Of a DNA stretch of 64,000 nt, positions 1 to 10,100 are shown one piece after another. Numbering within the stretch: position 1 is the first letter of the stretch; each line of letters starts with the position of its first letter. This stretch comes from Caulifigura coniformis (lineage in GTDB: Bacteria > Planctomycetota > Planctomycetia > Planctomycetales > Planctomycetaceae), in the NCBI RefSeq assembly GCF_007745175.1, contig NZ_CP036271.1:124001-188000 (forward strand), written 5' to 3'. The notes beneath the pieces were generated by a model, which saw only the letters and a program-made list of their open reading frames with translations, did no database searches and was not told the DNA's origin. The translations under genes and the position numbers were made by a program.

Positions 1-569
1 GCAACATGAAGATCTGGAACTCGCACTGGGCCTTCCACGGCGGGACGCCGTCGGTGCTGATGCAGGACGTGCAGATTCACGACTGCGCCTACGGACTGTG
101 GCGGAGCATCATGGATGGCCACGAGCATCTGCGCCTGAACTTTTCGCAGGTGAACACCACCGTGTTCTACCCGCGTTCGATCGGCGTGCCCCAGGAAGAT
201 GACGGTTCCTACGGCGGGTACTCGTTCCTCAAGCCGGTCGACGACTTGCCGCCAATCACGGTCATCACGCACATCGAGCCGCAGCCTTCAGGGCTGATCC
301 GCGTGCGGGGCGTCACGACGGACAACTACGACGTCAAGACGGTGGTCGTGAACGGCCAGGCGGTCCGGCCGACGGCGGAGAACTTTGCGGAATGGGAGAT
401 CGACCTGCCCGCGGCCGGTCCGGATGCCGGCGTGCGGCTGGTGGCTCACGGCGAGGACGCCGAGGGGAACGTCGAGACGCTGGCTCACCGCCGCGACTTC
501 CACGCTTCTCCGGCGACGAACGAGAAGCCGGCTGAGAAGAAGCTGGTGCGTCACCACGATCATCACTGA
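1..569 (+). CDS. C-terminal part of a secreted/surface protein (5' end outside window)
   Basis: The reading frame is open to the left edge, so the first Met in frame (position 6) is probably internal. About 188 residues are visible. The first 80 (IWNSHWAFHGG, DVQIHDCAYGLWRS) have the short repeated strands of a parallel beta-helix. Residues 85-165 (PPITVITHIEPQPSGLIRVRG) look like an Ig-like or Y_Y_Y-type beta-sandwich. The tail is Lys/His-rich. I do not recognise the family. A perfect 13-bp hairpin follows 31 nt after the stop. Confidence 0.6.
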   Translation, partial: NMKIWNSHWAFHGGTPSVLMQDVQIHDCAYGLWRSIMDGHEHLRLNFSQVNTTVFYPRSIGVPQEDDGSYGGYSFLKPVDDLPPITVITHIEPQPSGLIRVRGVTTDNYDVKTVVVNGQAVRPTAENFAEWEIDLPAAGPDAGVRLVAHGEDAEGNVETLAHRRDFHASPATNEKPAEKKLVRHHDHH

Positions 570-600
570 TCGCAGTCGCTGCGAAGTGGTTTCCAACAAA

Positions 601-638
601 AAGCAGCCGCCGGGAGGAAGACCTTCCGGCGGCTGCTT
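601..638. terminator. Bidirectional intrinsic terminator
   Basis: A perfect 13-bp inverted repeat (601-613 with 626-638, core GCAGCCGCCGG) encloses a 12-nt loop. It has an A-run on its left (aacaaaa) and a T-rich run on its right (ttgttt). It sits between the convergent gene ends at 569 and 658 and can stop transcription from both. Confidence 0.85.
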
Positions 639-657
639 TGTTTGATCAGTGATGGTC

Positions 658-2094
658 TCAGTGGGCCGGCGGCGGGCTGGTCTGGAAGGCGCGGTTGCGG
701 AACAGGAAGTCGATGATGTTGCCCTCGTGGGGCTGCATCCAGTGAAGCTGGTTCGTGCGGACTTCGCCGATGTTCAGCCGGTCGATTTGGACGGCATCGA
801 TCAGCTCCTTCGACCATTTCTCGTCTTTCGTCAGGGCGGTCACGACGAGGGAGGGGCCGATCTTCTTGAGCATGTCTTTCTGCTCGCACTGCACGACCGA
901 GACGAACGGGAACATGTATTCGGTGTTCGCGATCGGCGGGTCGGTGCTGGCGCAGTGGATGACGGTCGGCCGCAGGTAGTCGTGGTTCGGCTTCTCGATG
1001 TGCCTGGGGCCGTTGCGGTACTTCGCGGAGACTTCCGTGACGCCGGGGGCTTTCGACAGTTCGTCGATCTGGGCGTTGATGGCCTTGGCCGCGCCGGGGA
1101 TCGTGAATGCCGCGAGAGGCGATTTGGGATCGGTCATCGGCAGCGGCTCGACGGGGCCGAGGCGCTTCGCCAGGGCGTCGGCGATCTTGTCGGTATGCCG
1201 GCTGGCCCAGATTCCGCTGGCGCTGATGCAGGAGCGGCCACTGTTGAGGAACACGCTGTCGGCCATGAGGTCGACGTACTTTTCCCAGTCGTCGACCATA
1301 TCGTCGCCGAAGAGGATCTTGGAGAAGCCTGGGCCGTGCGCCTGGACGCGGGGGTCGCCCTTGTAGCGATCAACGGTCTGCTGGCTGCCGAAGATCATCG
1401 ATCGCGGCGCCATCTCCATGATTGCTCCGCCGCATTCCTGCGGGCCGGGGTAGATGCAGAAGGCCTCGCGGGGGACGCCGGCCTGTGCGAAGGCTTCATA
1501 GACGCGGTAGGGGGTCCAGGGTTCGGAGGAGCCGGGTTTGAGGACGAGTCCGCACTGGAGCGGAATGACGGGCATCCACAGGGTGTGGACGCCGGGGGAG
1601 TTGGAGGGGAGGACGAGGCCGATGATGGGGGTCTGGGCCTGGTAGCTGACCATGATGCCGCGGCTTTCCATGCCGTAGCCCTTCGAGAGGATGTCGAAGG
1701 GGAGTCCGCGGGTGAGGGCCTCGAGGGTGGCCTTCATGTTCTTGAGGACGTAGGCGTTCTTCCGCATGTTGGCGGCGCACATGGCCTCGGGGAGGCCGGT
1801 GGTCGCCGACTGGATACGGCAGAATTCCTGGGGCGTCTGCGTGCCGTTGCCGAGGGGGAGCGTCCCTTCGAGGTAGAGGTCGGCCGCTTTCGCGCACATC
1901 TCGCAGAGTTGCTCGATCGAGAACTCGCGGAGGATCTCGCGGGCCTTGGCGGCCTTGCGGAGGTCCATCTTGATCAGGCCGGCATTGGCCTGGTGCATGA
2001 GGGCGAGCTGTTCGCCCGTTTCGAAGTGGACGACCGGGGCCTTGTCGATCGATTCGTACGGCTTGCCCCAGCGGATGACGGGAATTTCGAGCAT
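658..2094 (-). CDS. Aldehyde dehydrogenase family protein, possibly CoA-acylating type
   Basis: 478 residues, normal for the NAD(P)-dependent aldehyde dehydrogenase superfamily. Visible: the cofactor-binding lysine region (VLKPGSSEPWTP, about 185-196), the catalytic Cys289 in NSGRSCISASG, and the C-terminal FPFVSV oligomerisation region. The segment that normally carries the general-base Glu (ELGGK) reads HGPGFSKILFGDD (253-265). That resembles the Glu-less loop of CoA-acylating aldehyde dehydrogenases such as EutE. Substrate is unknown. No shell or microcompartment genes are nearby. The gene stands alone, and a strong terminator lies downstream. Confidence 0.8.
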   Translation of the reverse strand: MLEIPVIRWGKPYESIDKAPVVHFETGEQLALMHQANAGLIKMDLRKAAKAREILREFSIEQLCEMCAKAADLYLEGTLPLGNGTQTPQEFCRIQSATTGLPEAMCAANMRKNAYVLKNMKATLEALTRGLPFDILSKGYGMESRGIMVSYQAQTPIIGLVLPSNSPGVHTLWMPVIPLQCGLVLKPGSSEPWTPYRVYEAFAQAGVPREAFCIYPGPQECGGAIMEMAPRSMIFGSQQTVDRYKGDPRVQAHGPGFSKILFGDDMVDDWEKYVDLMADSVFLNSGRSCISASGIWASRHTDKIADALAKRLGPVEPLPMTDPKSPLAAFTIPGAAKAINAQIDELSKAPGVTEVSAKYRNGPRHIEKPNHDYLRPTVIHCASTDPPIANTEYMFPFVSVVQCEQKDMLKKIGPSLVVTALTKDEKWSKELIDAVQIDRLNIGEVRTNQLHWMQPHEGNIIDFLFRNRAFQTSPPPAH

Positions 2095-2278
2095 GGGAAT
2101 AGTTCGGCGAGCGGAGGGCCTGGGCCCCCGGGGTAGTCACGCGACGCGATCGAGGGTCGTCGTGAGGGAAGGAACGCGGCCCGTAAGTCTTGCCGGCTGC
2201 GGAGCAAGCGTCCAGTTTCCTTGTCCGGAAATTCCCGGACCGTAGACTCGATGCAGGGCCATTTTTGAAGGGAACGCC

Positions 2279-3442
2279 ATGAAATCACAAACCATTGGAG
2301 CGCCGACCGTCGTCGCCCGGGCTTTTGACGGGGGCGCGTGCGACCAGCGTCTGAAATCCCGAGGCCGCAGGTTGTGGCCCCAGGGCGGGATTTCGGCCGT
2401 GGCGATTGCGGCGATTCTGCTTCCCCTGCCTGCGGCCGGGGCGCAGCCGGTGGTAAAGACGGTGGAACTCGTGATCGGGTCGCGTCTGCCGGCCGAAGGG
2501 GGACCGGAGACCACTCCGGCCAGTCCACTCAAGTCGCCGTTCGGGGTCGATTTCGATCCCTCGGGCTCCATGTTCATCGTGGAGCTGGAAGGGGGCCGTG
2601 TTTTCGAACGGACGCCGGATGGGAAGATCCAGCACATCGGCGGCGACGGTTCGAAATCGTATGCGGGGGACGGAATGCCGCTGGCGCGGGCGACGTTCAA
2701 CGGGATGCACAACGTGGCCATCACGAAGACGGGACGGATGCTGATTGCCGACACGTGGAACAACTGCGTCCGCGAGGTCGACCTGAAGACGCGGACGATC
2801 AAGACGCTGGCAGGCTCGAGCCAGCCCGGTTTTGCGGACGGCCCTGGTCTCGAGGCGCGGTTCAATCACGTGATGTGCGTGACGCTCGACCCGGCCGAAA
2901 AGGAACTGCATATCGCCGACATCAACAATCGCCGGATCCGCGTGCTGAACCTGGAAACGAATGTGGTGCGGACGATCGCGGGCAACGGGATGAAGGGGGT
3001 TCCGAAGGACGGGACGGCGGCGCTCGAGGCGCCGCTCGTCGATCCGCGGGCCGTGGCGGCTGATTCTCACGGGCGGGTGTATGTCCTCGAGCGCGGTGGG
3101 CATGCGGTCCGCCGGATCGATCCTGAGGGAGTGATCCGGACGGTGGTGGGGACGGGGAAGGCTGGGTTCAAGGATGGCCCTGCCCGCGAAGCACAGCTCA
3201 ACAGCCCCAAGCATCTATGCGTCGATGAGCAGGGGCGGGTGTACATCGCCGATGACGCGAACGCCGCGATCCGGTGTTATGACCCGGCGACCGAAACAGT
3301 GACGACGTTGCTGGGCCGCGGGCAGGGGGATGCGCGGATCACCCTGAAGCGGCCGCATGGCGTGACGCGGGAGAAGAACGGGCTGTACGCGCTGGATACG
3401 TATCACGACCGGATTTTCCTGCTGGAGCTGGGGGATGAGTGA
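2279..3442 (+). CDS. Exported NHL-repeat beta-propeller protein
   Basis: 387 residues. A basic N-terminus is followed by a hydrophobic stretch (ISAVAIAAILLPLPAAGAQP, about 39-58) that reads as a signal peptide. The rest is repeated NHL blades of about 50 residues, with recurring phrases such as PFGVDFDPSG, RMLIADTWNNCVREVD, ELHIADINNRRIRVLN and RVYIADDANAAIRCYD. NHL propellers bind sugars, proteins or RNA, and some are lactonase- or SMP-30-like. Function here is open. The ATG at 2279 has a GAAGGGA ribosome site. The opposite-strand aldehyde dehydrogenase starts 184 nt away, so the gap is a divergent promoter region. Confidence 0.8.
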   Translation: MKSQTIGAPTVVARAFDGGACDQRLKSRGRRLWPQGGISAVAIAAILLPLPAAGAQPVVKTVELVIGSRLPAEGGPETTPASPLKSPFGVDFDPSGSMFIVELEGGRVFERTPDGKIQHIGGDGSKSYAGDGMPLARATFNGMHNVAITKTGRMLIADTWNNCVREVDLKTRTIKTLAGSSQPGFADGPGLEARFNHVMCVTLDPAEKELHIADINNRRIRVLNLETNVVRTIAGNGMKGVPKDGTAALEAPLVDPRAVAADSHGRVYVLERGGHAVRRIDPEGVIRTVVGTGKAGFKDGPAREAQLNSPKHLCVDEQGRVYIADDANAAIRCYDPATETVTTLLGRGQGDARITLKRPHGVTREKNGLYALDTYHDRIFLLELGDE

Positions 3443-3544
3443 CCCGCGGCCGGCGCTATCGGCCAGCGGCGCCGCGCGCGTAGAATGCGGGCCGCATTTT
3501 TGACGTCCTCACTGAGTGGCCATTGCTTGAGGAGTCGTCCGGTG

Positions 3545-4666
3545 ATGCTCAACACGCTGTGGGTAGCGCACATTTCGCAGACCGGTCTGGTTCGTGGGCC
3601 GCGTGCCCGGCGAAGCCGTTCAGCGCTGCAGCCTGTACAGATGCTTGAGGCGCGGTGCCTGATGTCGGCGACAGCCAATCTGCAGGCTTACCGGCCGGTC
3701 ACGCAGTTCATCGATTCGTCGGCCTACCCGATCAGCGAAGCTGACGAATCGAGTGCCACGCTGGGGGCGGGCATTCGGGTGAACGGTGACGACGACAACG
3801 GCAATGGTCGGGCGGACTACCTTGACCTGCTTCCTTCAGCTGCGGCCGACAATGATCTCGTCCGCGTCGACGTCATCGGGGAAGGGACGACGTTCGTCGT
3901 CAGCTGGACGGGGTCGCTCGCGGTGTGGACTTCGCCGTTGAAGGATGCGGCGATCATCAATGGCGGCAGCGTCGGGAACGGGCAGTCTTTGTGGGTGGAG
4001 TACGTCAGCCAGGCGCATACCGTCGGGGCTTCGACGCAGCTTCAACTGGAGGTGAGCGACGGAGCAAGCGTCGCGACGGACACGGTCGTGTTCCACAGCT
4101 TCCAGAGCGTCGTGCTGGCGATTGCGGGGAACACGCAGGAGCCTTCGCGCTTCGGGGATCCGACTCTCGGCGTGTACACGATCGCCGGGGAACTCTACCG
4201 CCAGGGTTACGACGTGCAGCTGTACGCCCATCACGAGGTGCTGAAGACAGGGAAAGGGAAGGTCTACGACGATGTGGTCAGCGGCGTTCTGAGCAGGAAC
4301 GTGAACTCGGTGGCGATCATCGGTTACAGCTGGGGGGCGGGGGCGGCGTACAACCTTTCCAATGCACTGAAGAAGACGAAGACGCTGGCGCCGGCCGGCT
4401 ACCGGCTGACGTACACGGCGTCGATCGACGGCATCAAGCACCGTTCGATCAGCGCGGAGACGCGGAAGCCCGTGGGGACGGCCTATCACGACAACGTCTA
4501 CCAGCGGCGTGACCTGCTCCCGCGCGGGAACAAGGTTTCGGGAGCACAGAACCTGAACGTCACCCTGGCGTCGTGGGGGACGCATCTCCGCCACGTCACC
4601 ATCGACGATCACCCGACGGTGCAGCAGCTGCTGGTGGACAACCTGACGGCGCGGGTCATCGCGTGA
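3545..4666 (+). CDS. Secreted lipase/esterase-like protein with LEPR-XLL-like motif
   Basis: Start chosen at ATG 3545 because GAGGAG lies 10 nt upstream; an in-frame ATG at 3485 has no such site. The protein has 373 residues. Near the N-terminus is VQMLEARCLMSATANLQ, a variant of the planctomycete LEPR-XLL motif found on many large secreted proteins. An Ig-like beta domain follows, including an Asp-rich DDDNGNGRADY segment resembling a dockerin or calcium loop. The C-terminal half has IIGYSWGAGAAY, a GxSxG nucleophile elbow of an alpha/beta hydrolase. A likely catalytic His lies in WGTHLRHVTIDDH. Substrate is not predictable. Confidence 0.75.
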   Translation: MLNTLWVAHISQTGLVRGPRARRSRSALQPVQMLEARCLMSATANLQAYRPVTQFIDSSAYPISEADESSATLGAGIRVNGDDDNGNGRADYLDLLPSAAADNDLVRVDVIGEGTTFVVSWTGSLAVWTSPLKDAAIINGGSVGNGQSLWVEYVSQAHTVGASTQLQLEVSDGASVATDTVVFHSFQSVVLAIAGNTQEPSRFGDPTLGVYTIAGELYRQGYDVQLYAHHEVLKTGKGKVYDDVVSGVLSRNVNSVAIIGYSWGAGAAYNLSNALKKTKTLAPAGYRLTYTASIDGIKHRSISAETRKPVGTAYHDNVYQRRDLLPRGNKVSGAQNLNVTLASWGTHLRHVTIDDHPTVQQLLVDNLTARVIA

Positions 4667-4681
4667 CGGGTCGTCGAGCGC

Positions 4682-5695
4682 TCAGTTCTCGAAATCTTCT
4701 TTGAGAGTTTTTCCCCGGAAACCGGCTTCGAAAACGTGGAGGCCGTAGCGCTGGGAGAGTTCGCGGCAGACGGCGACGCCGCGGGCGCTGTTTCCGCGGG
4801 CATCGATCCGCGGAGAGAAGACTCCGATTCCGAACTGACCCGGGACGACAGCGATGATTCCACCGCTGACGCCGCTCTTCGCGGGGAGGCCGATGCCATA
4901 GGCCCAGCTTCCGGCCGAGTCGTACATGCCGCAGGTGAACATGATGCTGAGGACGTCTTTCACGTACTCGGCGCGGATGGCCTGTTCGCCGGTGATCGGG
5001 TTCACTCCGGCGTTGGCGAGGGTCGCGCCCATGACGGCGAGGTCGCGGCAGTTCACCTGGATGGAGCACTGCTGGAAGTAGAGATCGAGCGTCTCATCAA
5101 TGCGGTCGCTGATCATGCCGAAGTTCCGCATGAGGTGGGCGATGGCCCGGTTGCGGTGTCCGGTGGCGCGCTCGGAGTAGAACATCGAGTTGTCGAAGTG
5201 GACCGTGCGGCCGGTGTAGCGCTCGAAGATCTTGAGCAGGCGGGTGAGGCGTTCGGGGAAGTCCCGACCGTCGATGAGGTCGGCCGTGGCGATGGCTCCG
5301 GCATTGACGAGAGGGTTGAAGGGGCGGTTGGTCTGCTCATCGAGCAGAATCGAGTTGAAGGCCTCGCCGGTCGGTTCGACGTTCACTTTTCCGAGGACAT
5401 GTTCGCGGCCGTGATCTTCGAGGGCCTGGCCGAAGACGAACGGTTTGGACATGGACTGCAGGCTGAAGAGCTGGGCGGCATCGCCCACTTCGAGGACACG
5501 CCCGTCGATGCCGACGATCGTGATCGCGAAGAGATCCGCGTCCATTTTTGCCAGCTCGGGGATGTAGGTGGCGACGCTGCCGTCATTCATCGTCGCCAGG
5601 CGGCCATGGAGTTCGCTGAGGAGATCGCGCAGCGTTCCGGTTCCCGTGCGATGGGTATGGGCCAGGAGGTCTCCAGAAGAATCAGGTGCGTCCAA
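4682..5695 (-). CDS. glsA: Glutaminase (serine-dependent beta-lactamase fold)
   Basis: 337 residues hydrolysing glutamine to glutamate and ammonia. The S-x-x-K dyad is Ser81-Met-Ser-Lys84 in LQSMSKPFVFG. Other family marks are NPLVNAGAIA, YNS-like substrate residues in RTVHFDNSMFYSE, and the C-terminal SWAYGIGLPAKSGVSGG loop. The frame has no upstream ATG; a TTG at 5695 is the likely start, giving about 30 residues more than typical bacterial GlsA. A GTG or ATG further in (Met36) is possible but would trim the conserved first helix. It converges with the lipase-like gene over 15 nt. Confidence 0.92.
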   Translation of the reverse strand: MDAPDSSGDLLAHTHRTGTGTLRDLLSELHGRLATMNDGSVATYIPELAKMDADLFAITIVGIDGRVLEVGDAAQLFSLQSMSKPFVFGQALEDHGREHVLGKVNVEPTGEAFNSILLDEQTNRPFNPLVNAGAIATADLIDGRDFPERLTRLLKIFERYTGRTVHFDNSMFYSERATGHRNRAIAHLMRNFGMISDRIDETLDLYFQQCSIQVNCRDLAVMGATLANAGVNPITGEQAIRAEYVKDVLSIMFTCGMYDSAGSWAYGIGLPAKSGVSGGIIAVVPGQFGIGVFSPRIDARGNSARGVAVCRELSQRYGLHVFEAGFRGKTLKEDFEN

Positions 5696-5975
5696 GACTG
5701 CGTGTCTCTTTCAACAGGGTCGGGGCGAGGTTGGCGCATAGGGTCTCAGGCGCGGCGCCCGGCGACAACAGGTGGAGGCGGCGGCTATCGGGACCGGCGC
5801 TCCGCGAGGATGGGAGCGGTTCGTTGAGAAGACGAGAGGAGTTTCAGGACTCCTCACCCTCGTTGGACGCTCGAAGCCGAAGTGTTCGTCGCTTGCGGAG
5901 GCGAGAGAGAAGCCTTGCGGGGAAGTCGTGGCCACGATCTTCGACGCGCTGGCGGGGCCGGCGCCACCCCGCCAT

Positions 5976-6896
5976 TCAGCGGTTCAGGTCGGCCCCGTGG
6001 GGGTAGGCGTGACAGGTCGGGCAGTCGCCGAGCGTGGTCACGCAGCTGCAGGGCGGGGTCACAAGCAAGGAGTAGGGAAGGAGGGCCGTGCGGCCAATGA
6101 AGCTTGCGGCCGAGACTGCCGGCTGACAGACGCCATGCCCGATCCCGCAGCGTTCGAGATTCGCCTCTTCGAAGTAGAGTGGGTTGTGCGCGAAGCAGTA
6201 GAGGTAGCGGGACGGGTGGGCCAATGCGAAATACGACCCCGAGATGAGATGTGGCGTTCCACCTGGCGACAGCTCGGCAGCGAGGTCGGCCGGTCGAAGT
6301 CCGGCCGTGTCCTCCGGTTCGACCAGACCGATCTGCCGCAGAGGTTTATTCAGCGTCCGCACGCGGACCTCGTCTGCCGGGAGGGATTCGTCGGGCGACG
6401 TGGGCGGCGGCGTGACGGCGTCAGGGCTGTCAACCTGAGCCAGGCGAATGTCGGATACGACGGTTGCTGCGACGGACGGCTGCGGCGTTTTGGTGGTTCC
6501 GGCCGGGAAAGGTTGTGGCTGTTGGGCGATCGGTTCCTGCACTGCTTGCCGAGGCGCCGGAACCGGGGCCTGGTTTTCGAGTTCCTTCCGCCGCTGCGCC
6601 TCAAGCCGCCGTTCGAGGCCGGGGTGGTTTTGGGGAGTGGCCGTGAGGTCGCGTGGGGTTTGCGAGGGGGCCTCCGGGGCGACCCGGTCGCGAAGGCGTG
6701 CGCGGAGGGCGCGGCGCACCGCCCGCGGTTTCGTCATGTCGCGAGGTTCGTCCGGGGCCATCGTGGGATCGGCCGGGGCGACCGTAAATCGGTTGGCTGA
6801 AACGCCATCGGCGAAGGCGGGGACCAGCGGGAGGGAGAGAATCTGTCCGAGTGCCAGAAGACCGCGACAGGCCGCCGCTCGCGTCAGTCGGGTCAT
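5976..6896 (-). CDS. Exported Pro-rich protein with conserved Cys/His-rich C-terminal domain
   Basis: The frame is open further upstream, but ATG 6896 has AAGGAG 8 nt before it and opens a clean signal peptide (MTRLTRAAACRGLLALGQIL, cleavage near AFADG). 306 residues. The middle (40-180) is Arg/Pro/Gln-rich and probably disordered. The last 90 residues are compact and have many Cys, Tyr and Pro: HPSRYLYCFAHNPLYFEE, ANLERCGIGHGVCQPAVSAA, TALLPYSLLVTPPCSCVT. I associate this block (HNPLYFE...NLERCG...LPY) with planctomycete-specific hypothetical proteins. Role unknown; location is periplasm or cell surface. Confidence 0.75.
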   Translation of the reverse strand: MTRLTRAAACRGLLALGQILSLPLVPAFADGVSANRFTVAPADPTMAPDEPRDMTKPRAVRRALRARLRDRVAPEAPSQTPRDLTATPQNHPGLERRLEAQRRKELENQAPVPAPRQAVQEPIAQQPQPFPAGTTKTPQPSVAATVVSDIRLAQVDSPDAVTPPPTSPDESLPADEVRVRTLNKPLRQIGLVEPEDTAGLRPADLAAELSPGGTPHLISGSYFALAHPSRYLYCFAHNPLYFEEANLERCGIGHGVCQPAVSAASFIGRTALLPYSLLVTPPCSCVTTLGDCPTCHAYPHGADLNR

Positions 6897-7090
6897 GGCG
6901 AATGCTCCTTGGCGGGCTGGTTTCGGTCGCGTCTCCAGAAATGGCCGGCGGCGTCCAGAAACGCCGGGGCATCCACAGTCATCGAATCCGGGAAACCTGC
7001 ATCTCGACCCAATTCCCATTGAACGACCTGACCGGAACAAACCGCATGAAAGTCGCGAGATGCGTGGGAGTTGCGGTTGAAACAGGTCTC

Positions 7091-7106
7091 CCAGACTGCC
7101 TAGTCT
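7091..7106. promoter_or_regulatory. Short inverted repeat in divergent intergenic region
   Basis: A perfect 6-bp palindrome (CAGACT, 4-nt spacer, AGTCTG) lies in the 274-nt gap between the divergent starts at 6896 and 7171, 65 nt before the latter. It could be an operator, but no partner regulator can be named. Confidence 0.3.
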
Positions 7107-7170
7107 GAATCGTGCGGTCCGATCGAGTGCCACGTCCCCATTTCACTACCGCCCGTACTGACGTTGCTGC

Positions 7171-10100
7171 ATGGGACTTGCTGCCCTTTCGAAACGCCTG
7201 TTGGCTCAATTGCGCGTCCGCGCCCCGGAGACCGATCCGAGACGACGTACGCCCCAGCTCCTCGTGCGCGGGCTGGAACGCCGGGTTGTGCTGGATGCGT
7301 CGGTGGCTTTGGGGAGCGGCAGCGTCGACCTCGGAGCGTTTGATCCCGGGACGACGGTCACGGTGACGCAGGACGTCTTCGATCTCAACGGCGACAGCTC
7401 GGACGAGAGCGTGTACCGCTTCGAACTCGACGCAGGGACGTGGACGGACGGGTTCGCGGATCTCGTGGGTGGGATCGACCTGGATGGCGTCGCCGGAGTG
7501 GATGCGTTCGTCGACGGAACGAACCTGTACGTCAGCGCGTCGTTCCTGGAGACGAACGCGGGGGGAGTCTCGATCGGCGCGGACGGCTCGGCTCCGACGA
7601 TCGTCCTGGGGGACAATCTCACGACTGCGGGAGACCAGGACTACGGCGGGGCGGTCGGGCTGGCCCAGGACGTGGTGCTCAATGCGGGAGTCGGCAACGT
7701 CCTGTTCACTGGTTCGGTGAGCGGTCCCTTCTCGCTGTCAATCGAATCTTCAGGAGTGACGACTTTCCAGGCGGCGGTGAATGTGGGTTCGCTGACCACG
7801 GACGCCGGTGGGCAAACGTCCTTCACGCCCGGCGTGGGATCGGTGACGACGACCGGAGTCCAGGTGTATGGGGACACCGTGGTGCTGGGCTCGGATCTCG
7901 TGATGACAGGATCGCAGGTCGAGTTTCAGGATGACCTGAACGGGCTCGATCATTCGCTGGACATCCACGGCGACGCCGTCCTCGGGCAGGATGGGGGAGA
8001 CCTCGTTTTCGGCCTGGACCAGCTTTCGATTACGGGCGCGACCACGATCAACGCGGGTAATATCCAGACACTGGCCGATCAGAGTTATGGCGGCGACGTC
8101 ACGCTGGGATCGAACGTCACCCTGACGGCGACCCAGGTGGAGTTCGCGGGCAACGTCGACGGGGCCGGGAACGGGTTGGAGATTCAGGGCGACGCCGTCC
8201 TCGGCGACAGTGTCGCGGATGAGGTGACGAACCTGTCCTCGCTGCATGTGACGGGCGACTCAACGATCGCTGCGGGGTTGGTGTCGTCGACGGGGGAGCA
8301 AACGTTCGACGGGAATGTTTCCATCATCAACGACATGGAGTTCGAAGCGTCGCTGGTGACGTTCCATGGCGACCTGCTCGGCGGCAACAACGACGTCACG
8401 ATCACGGGGGACGCGCAGCTTGGTGACAGCACGCTGGATTCCGTGTCGGGGCTCGATTCGCTGATCGTGACGGGCGATGCGACGGCCAACGCCGCGCTGG
8501 GGCCGTTTGCGACCAACGTCGAGTTTCGCGGCGACCTGACGCTGGGGCGGGATCTCACCCTGGATGCGCCGGACGTGCTGCTCGGCGGCAATGTCATCGG
8601 AACGGGTCACTCGCTGGCGATCGTCGGGACGGCGGTCCTGGGGAATGATGCGGGGGACACCTTCTCAGGACTGGCGTCGCTGACGGTGACAGGACCGGCC
8701 GCGACGATCGGCGCGGGAAGCATCGAAACGACGGGCGTGCAGACCTACGACGCGCCGGTGCAGCTGGCGGCGGACGTCAGCCTGACGGCCTCGGTCGTCA
8801 CGTTCCTCGGGCAGGTGGTCGGAGGGGGCCATTCGCTTCAGATCGCGGGGGACGCCAGCTTTGGGGATGACGCGGCCGACAGCGTGACCGGATTGAGCAC
8901 GCTGACGGTGGAGGGGGCAACGACGTTTCACACGAGCGTGGTGACGACCTCGGGCGGGCAGACATACAAGGGCCCGGTGACGGTGGCCTCGACGAATGGC
9001 CTGCTGTCTCTCACCGGCGGCGGCCCGATCGATTTTCAGTCGACACTGCTCCTCTCGGCCGACCTCACGGTGGTGTCGGGAGATGACGTGACGTTCGGCG
9101 GCGCGGTCGATGGGGCGCACGACCTGATCGTGAACACCTCGGGCATGACGGCGTTCAACGGAGCGGTCGGGGGAACGACGGCGCTCGCGTCGATCACCAC
9201 CGATGCGGGGGGGACGACGCTGATCAATGGCGGTCTCATTCGAACATCGGGCGACCAGTTTTATGGAGACGACGTCGAGCTGGGGGCCGGAGTCCACGAG
9301 CTTTCCGGAGGCGTGATTCACTTCTTCGGTCGGGTCGACGGACAGGTCCAGGGACAGGGGGGGCTGGCGATCACCAGCGCCCAGGCGGTGGTGTTTGATC
9401 GGGCGATCGGGTCACTGCGAGATCCGGCCTCGATCCAGGTACGGGCGGTCGACCTCACGTTCGCCGACGGCACGTTCATCGATGTCGCCGGTTCGGCGGC
9501 GGAGAGTGTGCATCTGGTGGCGACGGGAACACTCGTGCTTCCGGTGGGCTTCGTGGTCCGCGCGGCGCTCGGCGCAGGAGGTTACGAAGGGGTGGCCAAC
9601 ACGTTCCTTCCGCGGCCGTCTCCGGGCGCGACCGGGACGGCCCTCGTTGAGCTGCCGCATGACCGGCCGATCTATTCGTCGAATCCGAATCTCGATCAAT
9701 CGGCGACCGGGACGATCGAGATGGTGGTGGGTAATGCGGGGGAGAAGGGGCTGCGGGTTTTCGTCGACTGGGGGGATACAGTCAGCCAGGGAAATCGATT
9801 CGAAGGGCCGGGAGGCTGGGCCGATGGAGACGGGCTCGGGGACAACGATGACCCGGGCGATCTGTACGCGATCGAGGGAGGGTCGACTGTCGAGCTGACC
9901 CACACGTACACCGCGCACGACATCCAGCGACAACTGCTCGTCGACAACACGTTCGATGTGAAGTACGCCGTCTTTCAGCACGAAGCGATCGTCATCGAAG
10001 CGGCGCGGGTCGAACAGGGGGCGCAGTCGCTGGGAACGGCGGGGGGCGCGTTGAATGTGCTGACATCGACGATGGTGTTCAGCGGGCCGGGTGGTCCGCG

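Noticed and set aside
649-2136. 495-residue plus-strand frame opposite the aldehyde dehydrogenase
   Set aside because: Antisense shadow: Asp/Gly/Val/Arg-rich composition, no ribosome site, and the opposite strand encodes a clear enzyme.
5772-6800. 342-residue plus-strand frame opposite the exported Pro-rich protein
   Set aside because: Composition is Gly/Arg/Val-rich, and the minus-strand gene has a good ribosome site and signal peptide.
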